The position numbers were made by a program, and so were the translations under genes. A DNA stretch of 64,000 bases, taken from contig NC_088325.1 in the NCBI RefSeq assembly GCF_910592395.1, positions 8,560,109-8,624,108 of the forward strand. The letters are read 5' to 3'. The notes below the pieces were generated by a model. It searched no databases, was not told where the DNA came from, and saw nothing but the letters and a program-made list of their open reading frames with translations. Below, one piece after another: positions 11,611 to 23,099 of the stretch. Every line of letters begins with the position of its first letter. Position 1 is the first letter of the stretch. Source of the DNA: Lineus longissimus. Its lineage: Eukaryota > Nemertea > Pilidiophora > Heteronemertea > Lineidae.

Positions 11611-11748
11611 TTTACTTGGGATAAGCGTATTTACTTGGGATAAGCTTATCCCAAGTAAAGGGCAATAGGGTAAGACTAGAAATGGCCTTTTTCCTAAATT
11701 TAGCTAGAAAACGAATGTTTTCTAGGCTTGTTTTAGGAATAGTCTTAC
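11611..11748. repeat. Cluster of palindromes at the end of Polinton copy A
   Basis: A perfect 30 bp palindrome lies at 11630-11659 (half-site TTTACTTGGGATAAG), with another direct copy of the half-site at 11611-11625. Next to it, 11670-11748 folds as three nested inverted pairs: GTAAGACTA/TAGTCTTAC, TTCCTAAA/TTTAGGAA and TAGAAAAC/GTTTTCTA. Copy B has smaller hairpins (TTATCCCACTGGGATAA and TTATCACGCCGTGATAA) at the equivalent place, between the tail-anchored gene and the terminal repeat. Confidence 0.8.
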
Positions 11749-11785
11749 TTTGTCTTACTTGATTTTTCCATTAACAACCTTACTG

Positions 11786-12850
11786 TAAAAAAACTCTACT
11801 CAAGCAACCATTTTGTGAGACACAATACTTTACATCTTAATACATGTTTTTTTCCAGACTGTGAAACATTTACCACTCATACCATTTGCCAGCAGTTTTT
11901 GTCCCAGCGCAGCTCTGCAAATACTGTTGACTACCTTTTTATAATCAACCATAAGGCAGAAGAACTTTTTCTATTGACCGAAAATTATCTTAACTTTTTT
12001 CTGAAACCAGCTTGGTTTGCATGTATTACTCGGTTAGCCTCACAGTAAGAGTACAACCACTTATTAAAAATACTCATAAACACTTTCCGAAGGCAACTCA
12101 GAATAGTGAGACATCTATAAATAGTGGCGTCATTGGGGTCTCCCTTTTTTTGTATATGCATTGAGAACAATGATTCCATTTAGCCAGGCTTCCAGGAGGA
12201 TTCCTGTACCCAAAATATGATTGACCAAAAACGCTGGTACGCATACATAAGCAAATCTGAGGTACACTTGATGTATTCATTCGTAATTGGGTCAACCCCA
12301 CTAGCTTTACCTGATTTTATACCTCTCACTGCAGCCTTAATTTCGTCCACCGCTGTTATCTCCTCATCGAAAATTTCATTGTCAACGTTTTTAGGAAGTG
12401 GTATTACGTTATTTAACTTCTTCAAAGTCTCTGTTCATTTCTCAAAAGTGGTGCAGTACATCCGCATTACTGAGACTGGAGTGCTCCCTGTAACTTCTGT
12501 TTTCCCGTAGAATTTCCAATAAGCCTTACGATTTTTATTTTTCATTGCGCACAGTCCTTTGACCATCTGTTTCTCATACATACATTTTGCCTTTCTGATT
12601 CATTTCTTATAGTTCCTGCTCCAAGCATGAAATTGTTCATAATCAGTGTTACTCTTCGTGAGCCTAAATCTTGTCTCACGCTGCCGGAGTTGACACTCGC
12701 AAGTAAACCATTCCTTGTTGGCTCTTTTTCTAGGGTATTTTCGTGCACAAACCTTCTTTCTGCATACGAATGTTTTCTTTCCAGCGGAAATAAACATATT
12801 AGATAAGGCGTCAACCACATTATCTGGATTTATAGCCGTGGAGTTCACAA
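11786..12850 (-). mobile_element. Non-LTR retrotransposon fragment (reverse transcriptase), decayed
   Basis: Minus strand, several frames. Recognisable parts in order: pre-RT region with KEWFTCECQLRQRETRF (about 12700), AAVRGIKSGKASGVDPITNE (about 12300), IQKKGDPNDATIYRCLTILS (about 12150) and ANQAGFRK (about 12000), then a weaker DYKK-type palm region toward 11860. These are the N-terminal half of a LINE reverse transcriptase of the Jockey/CR1/L2 type. The YADD box and 3' end are not present. Many stops; inactive. Confidence 0.8.
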
Positions 12851-12889
12851 AATCCTGGTCACAGACTGACTGTAGATCATTACCATTTT

Positions 12890-12918
12890 TAGCTCAGCTG
12901 ACAAAGTCAGCGGAGCTA
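12890..12918. repeat. Hairpin-forming inverted repeat
   Basis: TAGCTCAGCTGAC and GTCAGCGGAGCTA pair around AAA, with one mismatch. It is at the edge of the LINE fragment and could be the end of a small mobile element; no partner end was found. Confidence 0.55.
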
Positions 12919-15900
12919 GTAGTATAGCTGTTCAAATGGTGTCCGTCCTGCAATCCATCCATCTAGGGACCCATCTGTGGACAAAATTGGACATTTCTGA
13001 CCGGGAAGGCCTAGCCACTTCGTTGACCGTGCTAAATTAGGAGTTGCCCAAGGGGAACTCAAAAAACGAAAAATCAGTGCGATCCGACCTGTATTAAGAG
13101 AATGAGGTCATTTCGCGTTTAGATTTCTTTCCCTTTTTACTTCGGTCCACAGAGGAAATATTGTTTTCAAATGTTGCTGAATATTTTTAAATATTTTTTC
13201 ATTTTTTACTTTTAATGGAATTAATATAGTTTTCACCGCCAGTTGGCGCTGCAGGCACATTGCCTGAATTTTGGCGATTTCAAATTTGGCGGTGGCTTAA
13301 CTTTTTTGCAAGCAGTGCCGCCGATTGGCCGATCGATAGAAGAGATGCCACCATTTAAAAATGGCGGTAGTCGCTGCTTCAATGAAGGTTAGTGAACTTT
13401 CTCATGTTCAATCGGTTGATACTCTTTTTAATCAACATGACCATGTACCTGAAATTTGTTTAGGTACTGAAAAGAGTCTATATAATTCAGATTTATCAAT
13501 AGTTTTTTATAATATTCCGGAGATTTTGTGCACAAATTAGCGAAAGTTGGTGCTCGTCTCATGTCATTTAAGAGCGAGAAATTTGTTTCCGTCGATCTCT
13601 ACCACTGAAAAATCGCTTGCATAGCTTCGAATTTTTGTGAAAATAAGTATCTGAACTTGGTTTCAAATAGTCTAGAGAGTTACCTTTGTGGTGATACATA
13701 TGGTATGTGATAGATATTTGTAGAATTTGTGAAATTCGGTTTTCAAACGTGCCGATGATGCAAGCGATCTCGCGTGAATTTTGCAAGTCCTGATATGTCG
13801 ACCGGGTGTCAAAAATCACTCGCCTTAATTCAATTCAAAGATCGAAAATGATATCTGAACTTAGTTTCAAATAGCCTACGCAATTATCATTTCGGTGATA
13901 TATAATGCATGCATGTAATAATTGATTAATCTGCCTAAAACGCGCAATTAAAACGGCGAAAGATCGTGATAAACACTCTGGTGGCGGTTGCACTAAATAA
14001 CGACCGGTAGGGCCCGGCGTGTGGCGGAGAAAAAAAGGTAGCGCCCGGAGGTTGAAACGGGATTTTTATGCACTTTTAACTGTATGTATATGTTGTTTAG
14101 ATGTATTTCTAACAGTTTTGTAACTTTTATGACCAAGCTTGCACCCAAAGTTGGTAAAATTGATGCTTGTTTGTGGACTGCGCTAGCGACCGGAGAATTC
14201 GCCGTCGGCCATTTTGGGACGGTCCCTGAGTTGTTGTGGTTGGCAATTTTGCAACAAATCTCGCCATTTACGTTTGTTTTCTCCCTGTCTGGTCATTGGC
14301 CGTGACAACAATTATTTTGAAAGTCACATTATGACATCGTAGTATGAATTCCACTGCAGTTTCGTTACGCAGCAATGCTCATGTTTTTGGTTGGCAATCC
14401 TGTACTGTCTGTACACTGCGCTGTGCATGCATGGCTGTACTGTAGGCTGTAAAAAAGACAAAAACGATAGCCTAGCCCTATAGGACAGGCTTAGAGTATA
14501 ACTCAACAGGCCCTCATGATTCATTTGATGGACACCTTATTTGATAGTACCTCATCATTAAGTCCACTAGATCCTGTTCTGTCACATGTCGTAGACGATA
14601 GACAATTTTCAAAATGTAGTACACCACTCGCTCATCTTTAAGCCCAGCTCTCGGCTCACATCATGTGGGCACGGTTGGCTGTTGAGTGTTATGGTTCAGT
14701 CTGTGAGACTAATTTAAAGAGGTTACACTTTTATTTTGAATTGGAAAACAACCCCCAGGACTGACTTTTCACTGAGTGATAAGTGTGCCCTTCGAAGGTT
14801 AAGTCTCTTTCTGGATTTGCTTCCATAGATGCCTTGTTCAGGATATCATCTGACCGATGCCTGATCAAGCACAGACTGTATCCGGTGGTGTACATTTCCC
14901 CGTCTATGTCACCCTTTTTTATTCAGTCAGTGTTAATTTCTCTTCTCTTTTTTTACAGATAATAACTGTTGTTGGTTATTGCAAGAGGAGTCGTTGGCAC
15001 ATTTCAAGTCCAGGAAAGCACTTGCTGTTCCCACATTCAGAGTAAGGTGCGCTTACTCGTTTTACTGCTTTCCATTCCTGGAGAGCGTTATCAAATATCT
15101 GCCGCATGGCAACAAATATCTGCCGCAATGCGCTTCAAATATCTGCCGAAAGGCATCAAATATCTGCCGCACCAATAAAGTTCATTTTGTTAACCAACTC
15201 TTTATCTTCTTTTCTTCACATACAAAAAAGACCGTCCCAAACATTTGGCTGCATTCACTTCATCAATGTCCAGACAACACTCGGTTCATTTGACTATTGT
15301 AAAGCACCAGGCCCCACCTCACAAAATACACTGTAATAATTATGTACCTTGTGTCCATGTGCATGTTATTAGTTCCACCTACGCTGCATGAAGACAGGGA
15401 CTCCACTCTTTGACGTCATCACACACCCCACTACTGCAACGGCAATATAAATGACTTTACGTCATAATACCAGGGTGACGTCAACTCAGTACTTCAGCAT
15501 GCACTGATATAGCAAGAAGGTCTTTCGCATCAGCACTTCTGCGTGCTAGACGTTATAGCTTCACGTTGCCTCATAATAACGGTACCGACACACACTTGAC
15601 CCTTGCCTTCACCTATCCATTTCAGCTGAGCGCCAGGCACTTGGGCCTCTTGTTAAGGTTAGGTTCACATACTGCAAGCACTTTTGACAAGCGGCGATCC
15701 TCTTAACTAATGCTTACCTCACATTTTACATGCAGATTTAATTCCCTTCGTCGCGCATATACACTTTATTCAAAAATGTATTTCAATGCCGTTTACAGCT
15801 TTCATGGTCGGTCACAGTCAGAAAAAGTCCCATTGACCTAGTTTGCAATTGACCTCAAGTGAACGCAAGTGACCACAGAATATTGGAACAGCTATAGGCC

Positions 15901-16084
15901 GTAGCGGGAATGACGTGAATTACAATAACAAAACTGCAACTGGCGGTCGGTACGCGATATTTTCAGATTTTTATTAAAAGTTTTCTCCTTTATGAATGGA
16001 AATATATATCAAAAAAATTATTTTTTAAAAGTAAGGCCATCTTTGCATTCCAGATCCCAACGATCACTTTTTGGCTCACCGTAG
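12919..16084. other. Long non-coding stretch with weak repeats
   Basis: No convincing gene. A pair of diverged direct repeats (ATCTGAACTTGGTTTCAAAT type) lies at about 13640-13720 and 13846-13915. The 14084-14305 open frame is short and without features. Sequence around 14000 (GCCCGGCGTGTGGCGG) is GC-rich compared with its surroundings. No RNA gene seen. Confidence 0.4.
15092..15172 (+). repeat. Short tandem repeat of CAAATATCTGCCGCA
   Basis: Four copies of a 15 bp unit start at 15092, 15113, 15136 and 15157, spaced 21-23 bp apart, about two helical turns. The third copy differs in its last bases. The regular spacing could suit cooperative protein binding, but a simple minisatellite is the default reading. 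Confidence 0.7.
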
Positions 16085-16700
16085 GGGAGTCTATATAATA
16101 CCGCGGTGTCTCGCGTCCGTCGTCCGTTGTCCGTCGTCGTCGTTGTATATTTTTCTTTTTTGCGATATGACCTACTTTCTGGCCTCCAGGCGGCCATCTT
16201 GGAAATAGGCTTTTTTGCCTTTTTGAAGCTGAATTTTTATGGTGTGTGTATCTAATAAGGTAAAATGACATATTATCCCGGTTTTTGATTTGATCGACTT
16301 TTCATGGTCACAGAGGTCAAAGTTCACTAATTCACCGATTGGTGTCACGTTCGGACTTCAAAAATGGACGCCAGGTGGCCATCTTGAAAATTAAACAAAG
16401 TCCGATTGAAACCAAATTTCATGTAATTGTATATCTATGTACTCTCTACAACGTCCCTGATTTTTAGTCAAATCCAAATCGGCCATCTTGGAAATTAAAC
16501 AAAGTCCTATTACTCCTAAACTAATGATTGGATTGCAACCAAACTTCATGATATTATGCACCTATGTACTCTTATCAATATCCCTAATTTTCAGTCAAAT
16601 CCCATGACAAATATGGCCGCCAGGCCGCCATCTTGAAAATCCAACGAAGACCTATTACTCCTAAACTAATGAACATATGTCAACCAATTTCCATGTGACA
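16085..16700. repeat. Interspersed repeat with GTCCGTCGTCC block and three diverged tandem units
   Basis: Starts with AGGGGAGTCTATATAATACC and a GTCCGTCGTCC-rich tract, nearly the same as 47483-47520 elsewhere in the window. It is followed by three diverged units of about 120 bp, each with GGCCATCTTG...ACAAAGTCC and CCTATTACTCCTAAACTAATG. No ORF or terminal inverted repeats seen. It is a dispersed repeat family of unknown class. Confidence 0.65.
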
Positions 16701-16754
16701 TGTACACTCTACAATAACCCTGAAAATTAGTCTATTTTATAACCAAAATGCTAT

Positions 16755-17388
16755 TGTTGTAGTTTGCTAGCTACGTATTTTCCGGGGATCTTGCTCCCAT
16801 CCAGCAGTCGATAGAAGGCTACCGGAGAGCACGTCTGTAGAAGGAACTGCAGGTTTCTCTAGGATTGTGAATCCGACAAAACAAGAAAATCACTATTTGT
16901 ACTTTACTTAAAAACGTAATTATTGGGCTTCCAAAATATATAAGGGTTGTATAGACGATATAGACGATAGATGATAAACGAGAAACAAGAACGGCAGCGT
17001 TTCCTGTACAGGTGTTGTCGTACGGACAGCTATTCCAGAACTCTCCCCGAAGGCCACGTATGGACCCAAAATCTTTTCTAATCGCATAGCAACAGTCCAC
17101 GTCAGCAGGTCAGCTGGTCAATAACTTATATATGCGAAATGACATAATACATCAAAGTACACCTTATGAAACTCGTGCCTACGTCAATAATATTTCGTTG
17201 TCATAGCGTCAATGTCGAGTTACAACACATATCAAACATTATCTAATCACATGCTAAAATAAGAAATGACGACCTTGTTTGGGCACGGCACAGACAAAAA
17301 CCCTGTTATGATTCACCAAAATATAGGCCTATTTAAACTGCCAAGTACATGTACAAGCAAAGACTAAACAAGCTACCAATCTGTAACA
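16755..17388 (-). repeat. Downstream (3') LTR
   Basis: 634 bp. Nearly the same as 18359-18823 but with about 150 bp more in the middle (about 17007-17150), which the other LTR lacks. TG...CA ends. Confidence 0.8.
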
Positions 17389-17509
17389 ACTCCCCCCTTT
17401 GGAGAAGATTCGTCCCGAATCTTAAAAAGACAAAAATTGATAGTCCATTAATCGAATGTCAATCGTCGTTATAACCAAGTTAATCTAACGTTGTTCATCA
17501 CAGTTATAG

Positions 17510-18238
17510 CTAAGTAATATTTCCAATTCGGGTACTACCGTCTCCTGGTCGGAATGGCCGACTTCTACGGGCGCGGAATGTTCTCCCTTGGTTAGGGGGG
17601 TTTGATCCCGGGGCTAGTTGGCTCTGCTGTAGGAAAGTAGTATCTTCGTTTTCAATCATAGATGTAGTTGTAGGCCTTTGGGCTTGCGATCCGGGTCTAA
17701 ATGGCTTCGAACGACGCGCCAAAGACAGTCCTCCACTGGGTCTGTTGACTTGAGCTATTCCCTGTTTCAAATATATTTCCTCCCTGGCTTCAGATATGCT
17801 GTTGGTAGTCAGTGTACTGGTGGAATTATATATCAAGGAGGAATCAGAGGCTGATTCCGACGAGTTGTGTAATTCTGCATTGGCATCCTCTTTACCGGTC
17901 TCATTAATGCACATGACGTAACGAATGTCCTCCATAAAGTCCGGTACATCTGCAAGCATGTTTTCACAGATGCACACCTGCACCGATTTTTCCTCACTTT
18001 TCGTAACTAGTTTGAAATCACTGTTTAACTTCTTCCTGTTCAAAAATCTTTCAAAGCGCTCACGATCTAGATGTCGTCTTGATGGAGGTTTCCAGCCGCT
18101 GTAGCTAAACAATCTATTGTCAATTGGATGGTAGTTTTGATTAAATGGAATAACAGGTAAATCACTATACCTTAACCATTCTAGAGTCACTGTAAATCCC
18201 TCTGAACTAGCGCTTAAGTTCCAAGTGGCGTTTTGCAC
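17510..18238 (-). CDS. Unrecognised 242-residue ORF inside the LTR element
   Basis: The only ORF between the LTRs. It has no aspartic protease, zinc knuckle or polymerase motif. The N-terminal half is mixed with several aromatic residues (LEWLRYSDLPVIPF). The C-terminal half is Ser/Thr/Arg-rich with a repeated motif ARRSKPFRPG and ARRSRPFRPG. It could be a remnant of a gag or of the tail of pol, or a captured sequence. The stop lies about 120 bp before the downstream LTR. I do not assign a function. Confidence 0.4.
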   Translation of the reverse strand: MQNATWNLSASSEGFTVTLEWLRYSDLPVIPFNQNYHPIDNRLFSYSGWKPPSRRHLDRERFERFLNRKKLNSDFKLVTKSEEKSVQVCICENMLADVPDFMEDIRYVMCINETGKEDANAELHNSSESASDSSLIYNSTSTLTTNSISEAREEIYLKQGIAQVNRPSGGLSLARRSKPFRPGSQAQRPTTTSMIENEDTTFLQQSQLAPGSNPPNQGRTFRARRSRPFRPGDGSTRIGNIT

Positions 18239-18358
18239 ACATAATCCGTTTGTTCATAATAATATTTCCAAGTCCGCAGGGAGTAGAACAGCCATTCTTG
18301 TTTTGTGAGGTTCCTTCCACGATGACGATAATGTTTCAAATAACCGGGTTCTCCACCA

Positions 18359-18823
18359 TGTTGTAGTTTACTAGCTACGTATTTTCCGGGGATCTTGCTC
18401 CCATCCAGCAGTCGATAGATGGCTACTGGAGAGCACGTCTGTAGAAGGAACTGCAGGTTTCTCTAGGATTGTGAATCCGACAAAACAAGAAAATCCCTAT
18501 TTGTACTTTACTTAAAAACGTAATTCTTGGGCTTCCAAAATATATAAGGGTTGTATAGACGATATAGACGATAGATGATAAACGAGAAACGAGAACGGCA
18601 GCGTCACCTTATGAAACTCGTGCCTACGTCAATAATATTTCGTTGTCATAGCGTCAATGTCGAGTTACAACACATATCAAACATTATCTAATCACATGCT
18701 AAAATAAGAAATGACGACCTTGATTGGGCACGGCACAGACAAATGATTCACCAAAATATAGGTCTATTTAAACTGTCAAGTACATGTACAAGCAAAGACT
18801 AAACAAGCTACCGATCTGTAACA
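18359..18823 (-). repeat. Upstream (5') LTR with internal deletion
   Basis: 465 bp; direct repeat of 16755-17388 with a central deletion and a few substitutions. The substitutions show that the insertion is not recent. Confidence 0.8.
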
Positions 18824-20324
18824 CTTTGCATGTAATTAGATGGTACCGGTTATTTTCTTCTGCCATTGAGCCAAGAATAATAATATTATTCAATGGAATC
18901 AAAACTGGTGAAACTAGCCAGAAACTGTTCTCCCCATATCCACTGCAAATGACATGCATTACATTGCCTGAGGTTGGCACACGGTCCCTGGACCATTTCA
19001 TTTTAGATATTATGACGGAAGTGGGCAATATTCAGAAAATTGTATTATGAGGCATTTTAGGGCAATATATATATGTTTATACCAATTAAATGGAATGTAT
19101 TTTTAGAAATAAAAAGGATCGTTAGCACCTGCACGCACCATGCCTCGATGTGTGAGTCCAAATCTGAAGCGGATATGTCGCATTATGAAGTCTGTAGGAT
19201 TGTTCAAACCTTTAATTATGACATTTAATTAAAGAGCTAATTAACTCTACTCTAATCGTTAAAAATTGCTATTTTGTATGCGAATGGGAAGATAAAGGTT
19301 GGAACTAAAACATATATTGAAATAAATATACCCTTTTGTGAGTAATATGTTCTGATATTTTTGTTGGAAGCGCACAATAGGTGTGTCATAGGTGAACCCT
19401 AGTTTTAATGTTTCAACAAACTTTCCATCCTTGTTTAAAACACGCTCTCGGGTCGGTTGCGCCATCTTAGTTCATGTTTACATTTTCCTGATTATGCGCC
19501 GGATTATTATGATTCTCGTTGCCATGGATATGTACATTGACTGATGAATGAACGTCGGACCAGAGTAGATCAAAAAGTTCAATCGAAAAGTCTACTACCT
19601 ATTTTGTAAGTTGCACTGAAGCGATTGCATAATCCACCATCAAACCAAGCTTGCAGGTCAGAGCGCCATACCTGCATTGTGGCCGTAACGGCCATTTAAG
19701 ACAACGATATTAAATATTTTACGCAATTGTAAAAGCCTTCTGCCATAAATAGTCAAATCAAGTTGATCCACTGATGCCCGTGGTGGGATACCGTCCGTAC
19801 CATTTAGTAGCTCTCCATATAGATGTCGACTTTATTGGTATCATAAATAGGCAGGTTAAGCTCAGATACGGTAAAGTGTAGGCATTGAAATCACCCAGGT
19901 ATGCGTACGGAGAGCGTGATGAGAACATCTTTTGCTATATGCTATCAAGTATCCTTGAGGTTTCCGGGAATGCAAACATTGGCAAGAACACTTTTCTTCA
20001 TATAAAACCACTGGGAGTTAGAATCTTCATGTTCAAGTTGAGTAATGAATTGTCGGAGGTAACTTCTTATACAAACTGCTATACCACCAGACCTGTAATT
20101 GGAAAGTGTTTTGCTATGGTTTAAAAAACAATCAAAACCAATACCTGAGAAAGTGTCCCTCGATATCTCTGTGTCAACCGCATCTGTTTTGGTTTCCTGG
20201 AATGCTAAAATATCAAAATATTGTTTATGGTCCACGAAATCGTCCTGTTGTAACCGGTTATTCAGCCCACACACATTTAAACTCAGAAATTTAATTTGGG
20301 GAAAGCATTTTCCATTGTCTTTAT
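18824..20324 (-). mobile_element. LINE ORF2 5' part: AP endonuclease domain, decayed
   Basis: Minus strand. 20274-19945 encodes the start of an apurinic endonuclease domain: a LNVCGLNNR-type opening, DILAFQETKTDA, and YRSGGIAVCIRS. About 19880-19690 continues with LGDFNA and NIVVLNGRYG in broken frames. Farther left, similarity fades toward the LTR element at 18823. The reverse transcriptase is missing. It is the 3' continuation of the LINE pieces at 24016-24780 and 46303-46640, separated by later insertions. Confidence 0.75.
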
Positions 20325-20404
20325 AGACCAGGAGCCAGAGGGGTCGAGGGTAGCTGAAAAGCTAACCAATTTTGTTAAGTATTTTGATATTCTATACATA
20401 TCCG

Positions 20405-20612
20405 AGCATATAGAACTGCCACTGCCAGACATTTTCATTGGTGGGGTACCCTTGCCAGACACGCCCAAAAGCGCCGCCCTCAAAAATGACCTAGATTAGC
20501 TAAAAAAGCTAACCAGACAAAACTTGCTGGAAAATGTTCAGTATGACGCTATGTACCATGAATAGCCACTGCCAGATATTTTGAGTGGTGGGGTACCCCC
20601 GTCAGACACCTA
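20405..20612 (-). repeat. Subterminal tandem repeats, left end
   Basis: Two units of about 165 bp with CACTGCCAGACATTTTC...GGGTACCC...GCCAGACACGCCC. They are inverted relative to the three units at the right end (23470-23840). Confidence 0.7.
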
Positions 20613-20883
20613 AATACTCTGTACTCTTTGGCCTAACTTGCCCAGCTCTTTTCGTAGCCAAAGCTTATTCTGAAATGTCAGTATGCATACCACAGTGGAT
20701 TTGGATGTTGGTTGTTTGTGGGTGTCAGATAGGTCTATCTCGGTCTTCATCCAGCACTCAAATTGTATCAAGTAAATCTGCATTTTCGTGTTAGTAAAAT
20801 AAAGGAACTTTCATATTGAAAATACAAACCAGAATTAATGACAGAATTAACTAATACTACAGAAACGAGCGCATAGATATATA

Positions 20884-22538
20884 GACTGTTAGGCACAATG
20901 GTTGTCACCCCTGCGATGGCAGATATGATTTCATATCCATTTGAATTTATTTTGATATGGTAAACATTAATGAGTGGAAACTTTGCAGTTGTACACACAT
21001 GGTATTAGTGGGTGTTTTTGGACCACAAACTTGCACATGTTTGCCATCAATTGCTTATTAATTGACATTTTATCTACGGAGGCTCATCAGGGACCTAAAC
21101 TATGGAAAACATCTTTGTCATTGTTTCACTCTGTTCTCTCCATCTGACCAGATTTGATTGTCCAAATTGATAGGAATTGCACAATTGGCTAATTTCTAAC
21201 TGCTTGCATACCTAATATCGCGTATTGCCCCCACGGGCTGCAATGAGCGCTGCAATTCGTTGGGACATGCTTGTAACGAGGCTTTGTATCCTTCGTTGGG
21301 GGATTTCGCCCCAAATACGGACAATTGCATCACCAAGGTCGGCAAGGTTCTGATGCTGAGGGTCCAAAATTTCGAGTTCTCTGCTGATATGGTCCCACAG
21401 ATGCTCTATGGGGTTCATATCCGGGCTGTAAGGAGGCCAGTCCAAACGGTTGACGTCTAGTTCGTGCAAGAAATTGTTCACTATTGCTGCTCTGTGGGGT
21501 CTGGCGTTGTCGTCTGCTAGTGTCCAGTTGTTGCCGAAGTGGGCCCTTGCTTCTGGCAGCACGTGATCTCGGAGGATCTCCAAGTAGAGGAGACCGTTTA
21601 CATTTTGCTCTAGGATGCGGACTGCAGTTTTTCCATGATAATGAATGGCGCCCCAGATATGGACTGAACCACCTCCAAATGGAACACGCAGGCCTACACA
21701 GTCTTCCCGAAGCTGCTCGCCTGGTAATCGACGAACTCTGACCCTGCCATCAGCACGGAACAGCAAGAAACGGGACTCGTCACCAAAGACGATGTGGCAC
21801 CACATTTCGTCCGGCACGTCAGCATGCGCTCTCGCCCACAGAAGCCGTCGACGTTTTGCCGCATCTGTCAATTTTGGACTGACTACCTGCCTTCTTGCAT
21901 GATACCCGGCAGCAATCAGCCTACGGTTTACCGTTGTCCGACTAGCGTCAACATTATCCAGGTTGTGCCAGTCATTGCGCAGCTGTGTCGTCGTTTTCTT
22001 ACGATCTGCACGGCAACGACGCAAGAGACGACGGTCGTCTCTTTCATTAGAGATGCGAGGACGACCAGTAGATCTCCCAACGTTAACATTACCGTCTGTC
22101 GCCACTTCGAAATCCACCTTTGCACCGTCCTTTTCGAAAGTCCCATCACTTTGGCGATGGCGCCAGGACCTTGCCCGCTGCGCCACCTTCCAATGGCCTC
22201 ACCTCGCTGAATTTGGCTGTATGGGCCGGGCATGACAAGTTCTGCATTGGCTGGTCAAGAAAATCCAATAGGATTGCGTTGGTTAACCAGGAGAATGCAC
22301 GAAAACCTAGTCGGCTGTGGACTAGGCATAGGACCGAAAGGACGTGGTCAGCAGAAACACTCCTAGTGTCTTATTATATCACACGACTGCCATACTATGT
22401 GACGAAATTGAATTAGATCACTCATGTCAATTTCAATCTAAGAATGAAAGAAACCTGACCATGATTGTGGAGAAATATGGATATAAACCTGAAAATCACA
22501 ATTTTCTATAGGGGTGACAACCATTTTGCCCAACAGTG
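20884..22538. mobile_element. Tc1-like DNA transposon (1.66 kb, TSD TA)
   Basis: TA at 20882-20883 and 22539-22540. The ends are inverted repeats of about 28 bp (ACTGTTGGGCAAAATGGTTG and its near match ACTGTTAGGCACAATGGTTG, followed by TCACCCCT). One transposase gene on the minus strand. Nested inside the AT/TA-TSD transposon. Confidence 0.92.
21212..22233 (-). pseudogene. Tc1 transposase, DD34E, one frameshift
   Basis: The N-terminal helix-turn-helix (SQIQRGEAIGRWRSGQGPG, AKVMGLSKRTVQRWISKWR) starts with ATG at 22233. After about 45 residues the frame shifts (near 22100) into the 324-residue frame that runs to 21212. That frame has the GRPRIS hook and the catalytic triad: D136 (VFGDESRFLL), D226 (LADDNARPHRA), E261 (SPDMNPIEHLWD). 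There are 34 residues between the second Asp and the Glu. A single indel breaks an otherwise full-length gene, so the insertion is fairly young. Confidence 0.9.
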
Positions 22539-23099
22539 TAGTAAGTACAAGTACCAAACCTAAATATAAAAGTGTGAACTGAACATGTAAAAAAGGAGAA
22601 TACACAAGCCATCCCACTTGTTCTGAACAACAAGTCTATCACTAATGTGGTCAGAATGGGAATTTAATCAAATTTGTATTAAAAAAATGTGAAATATGTT
22701 GATATGAATGAAAAGCTACTCGTTCCCACTTCAAAGAATTGACGTCGGTTTATACTTTGGTAAGGAAGGCAGTTAACACGATGAATGTCATAGTATGTAG
22801 GATCTCAAACATCGGAGATGGTTTATACTGTATCAAGTCTCTTATCAGATAGACACAATCATGACAAGAGGTTTTAAGTACGGTGCAATAAAATGCATAT
22901 ACGTACATGTATATGGGCCATCACACCAGACATAATTTTCAAGTTTGTCTCACTGGCACTTCGACATGACACTGTACAGGCCTTTAGTTCAAAGTGTTTA
23001 TATCGACATAGAACTGTGATCAAGGCCAAAGTGTTTACATCTAAAGAGACTTGGCATTGTCTATATTGCACAGTAGTACCATTCATCACATGTATATGT

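Larger units (their letters stand above)
4765..11785 (-). mobile_element. Polinton/Maverick copy A, degenerate, capsid-side third only
   Basis: The gene order on the minus strand is the same as the right third of Polinton copy B: major capsid, small membrane protein, coiled-coil/TM protein and tail-anchored protein, reading from low to high coordinates. Similarity to copy B is clear at protein level but with many stops and deletions. No integrase, ATPase or polymerase is left. Harbinger 2 sits inside the coiled-coil gene. The right limit is set by strong palindromes at 11611-11748 and the start of a LINE fragment near 11790. No terminal repeats are visible, so the limits are approximate. Confidence 0.8.
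16755..18823 (-). mobile_element. Short LTR retroelement, probably non-autonomous
   Basis: Two direct long terminal repeats (16755-17388 and 18359-18823) bracket under 1 kb. On the minus strand they start TGTTACAG and end CTACAACA. A polypurine tract (CCAAAGGGGGGAG) lies directly before the downstream LTR (about 17389-17402), and a possible primer-binding site (TGGTGGAGAACCCGG) follows the upstream LTR at 18358. No protease, reverse transcriptase or integrase is present. The flanks AAAG and ATAG could be a decayed 4 bp target duplication. Confidence 0.8.

Noticed and set aside
16085-16700. Helitron or LTR identity for the GTCCGTCGTCC repeat
   Set aside because: No TC...CTRR ends with hairpin, no LTR pair and no ORF found; left as unclassified.
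21484-22416. Plus-strand ORFs over the Tc1 transposase
   Set aside because: Shadows of the minus-strand transposase, whose catalytic motifs are clear.
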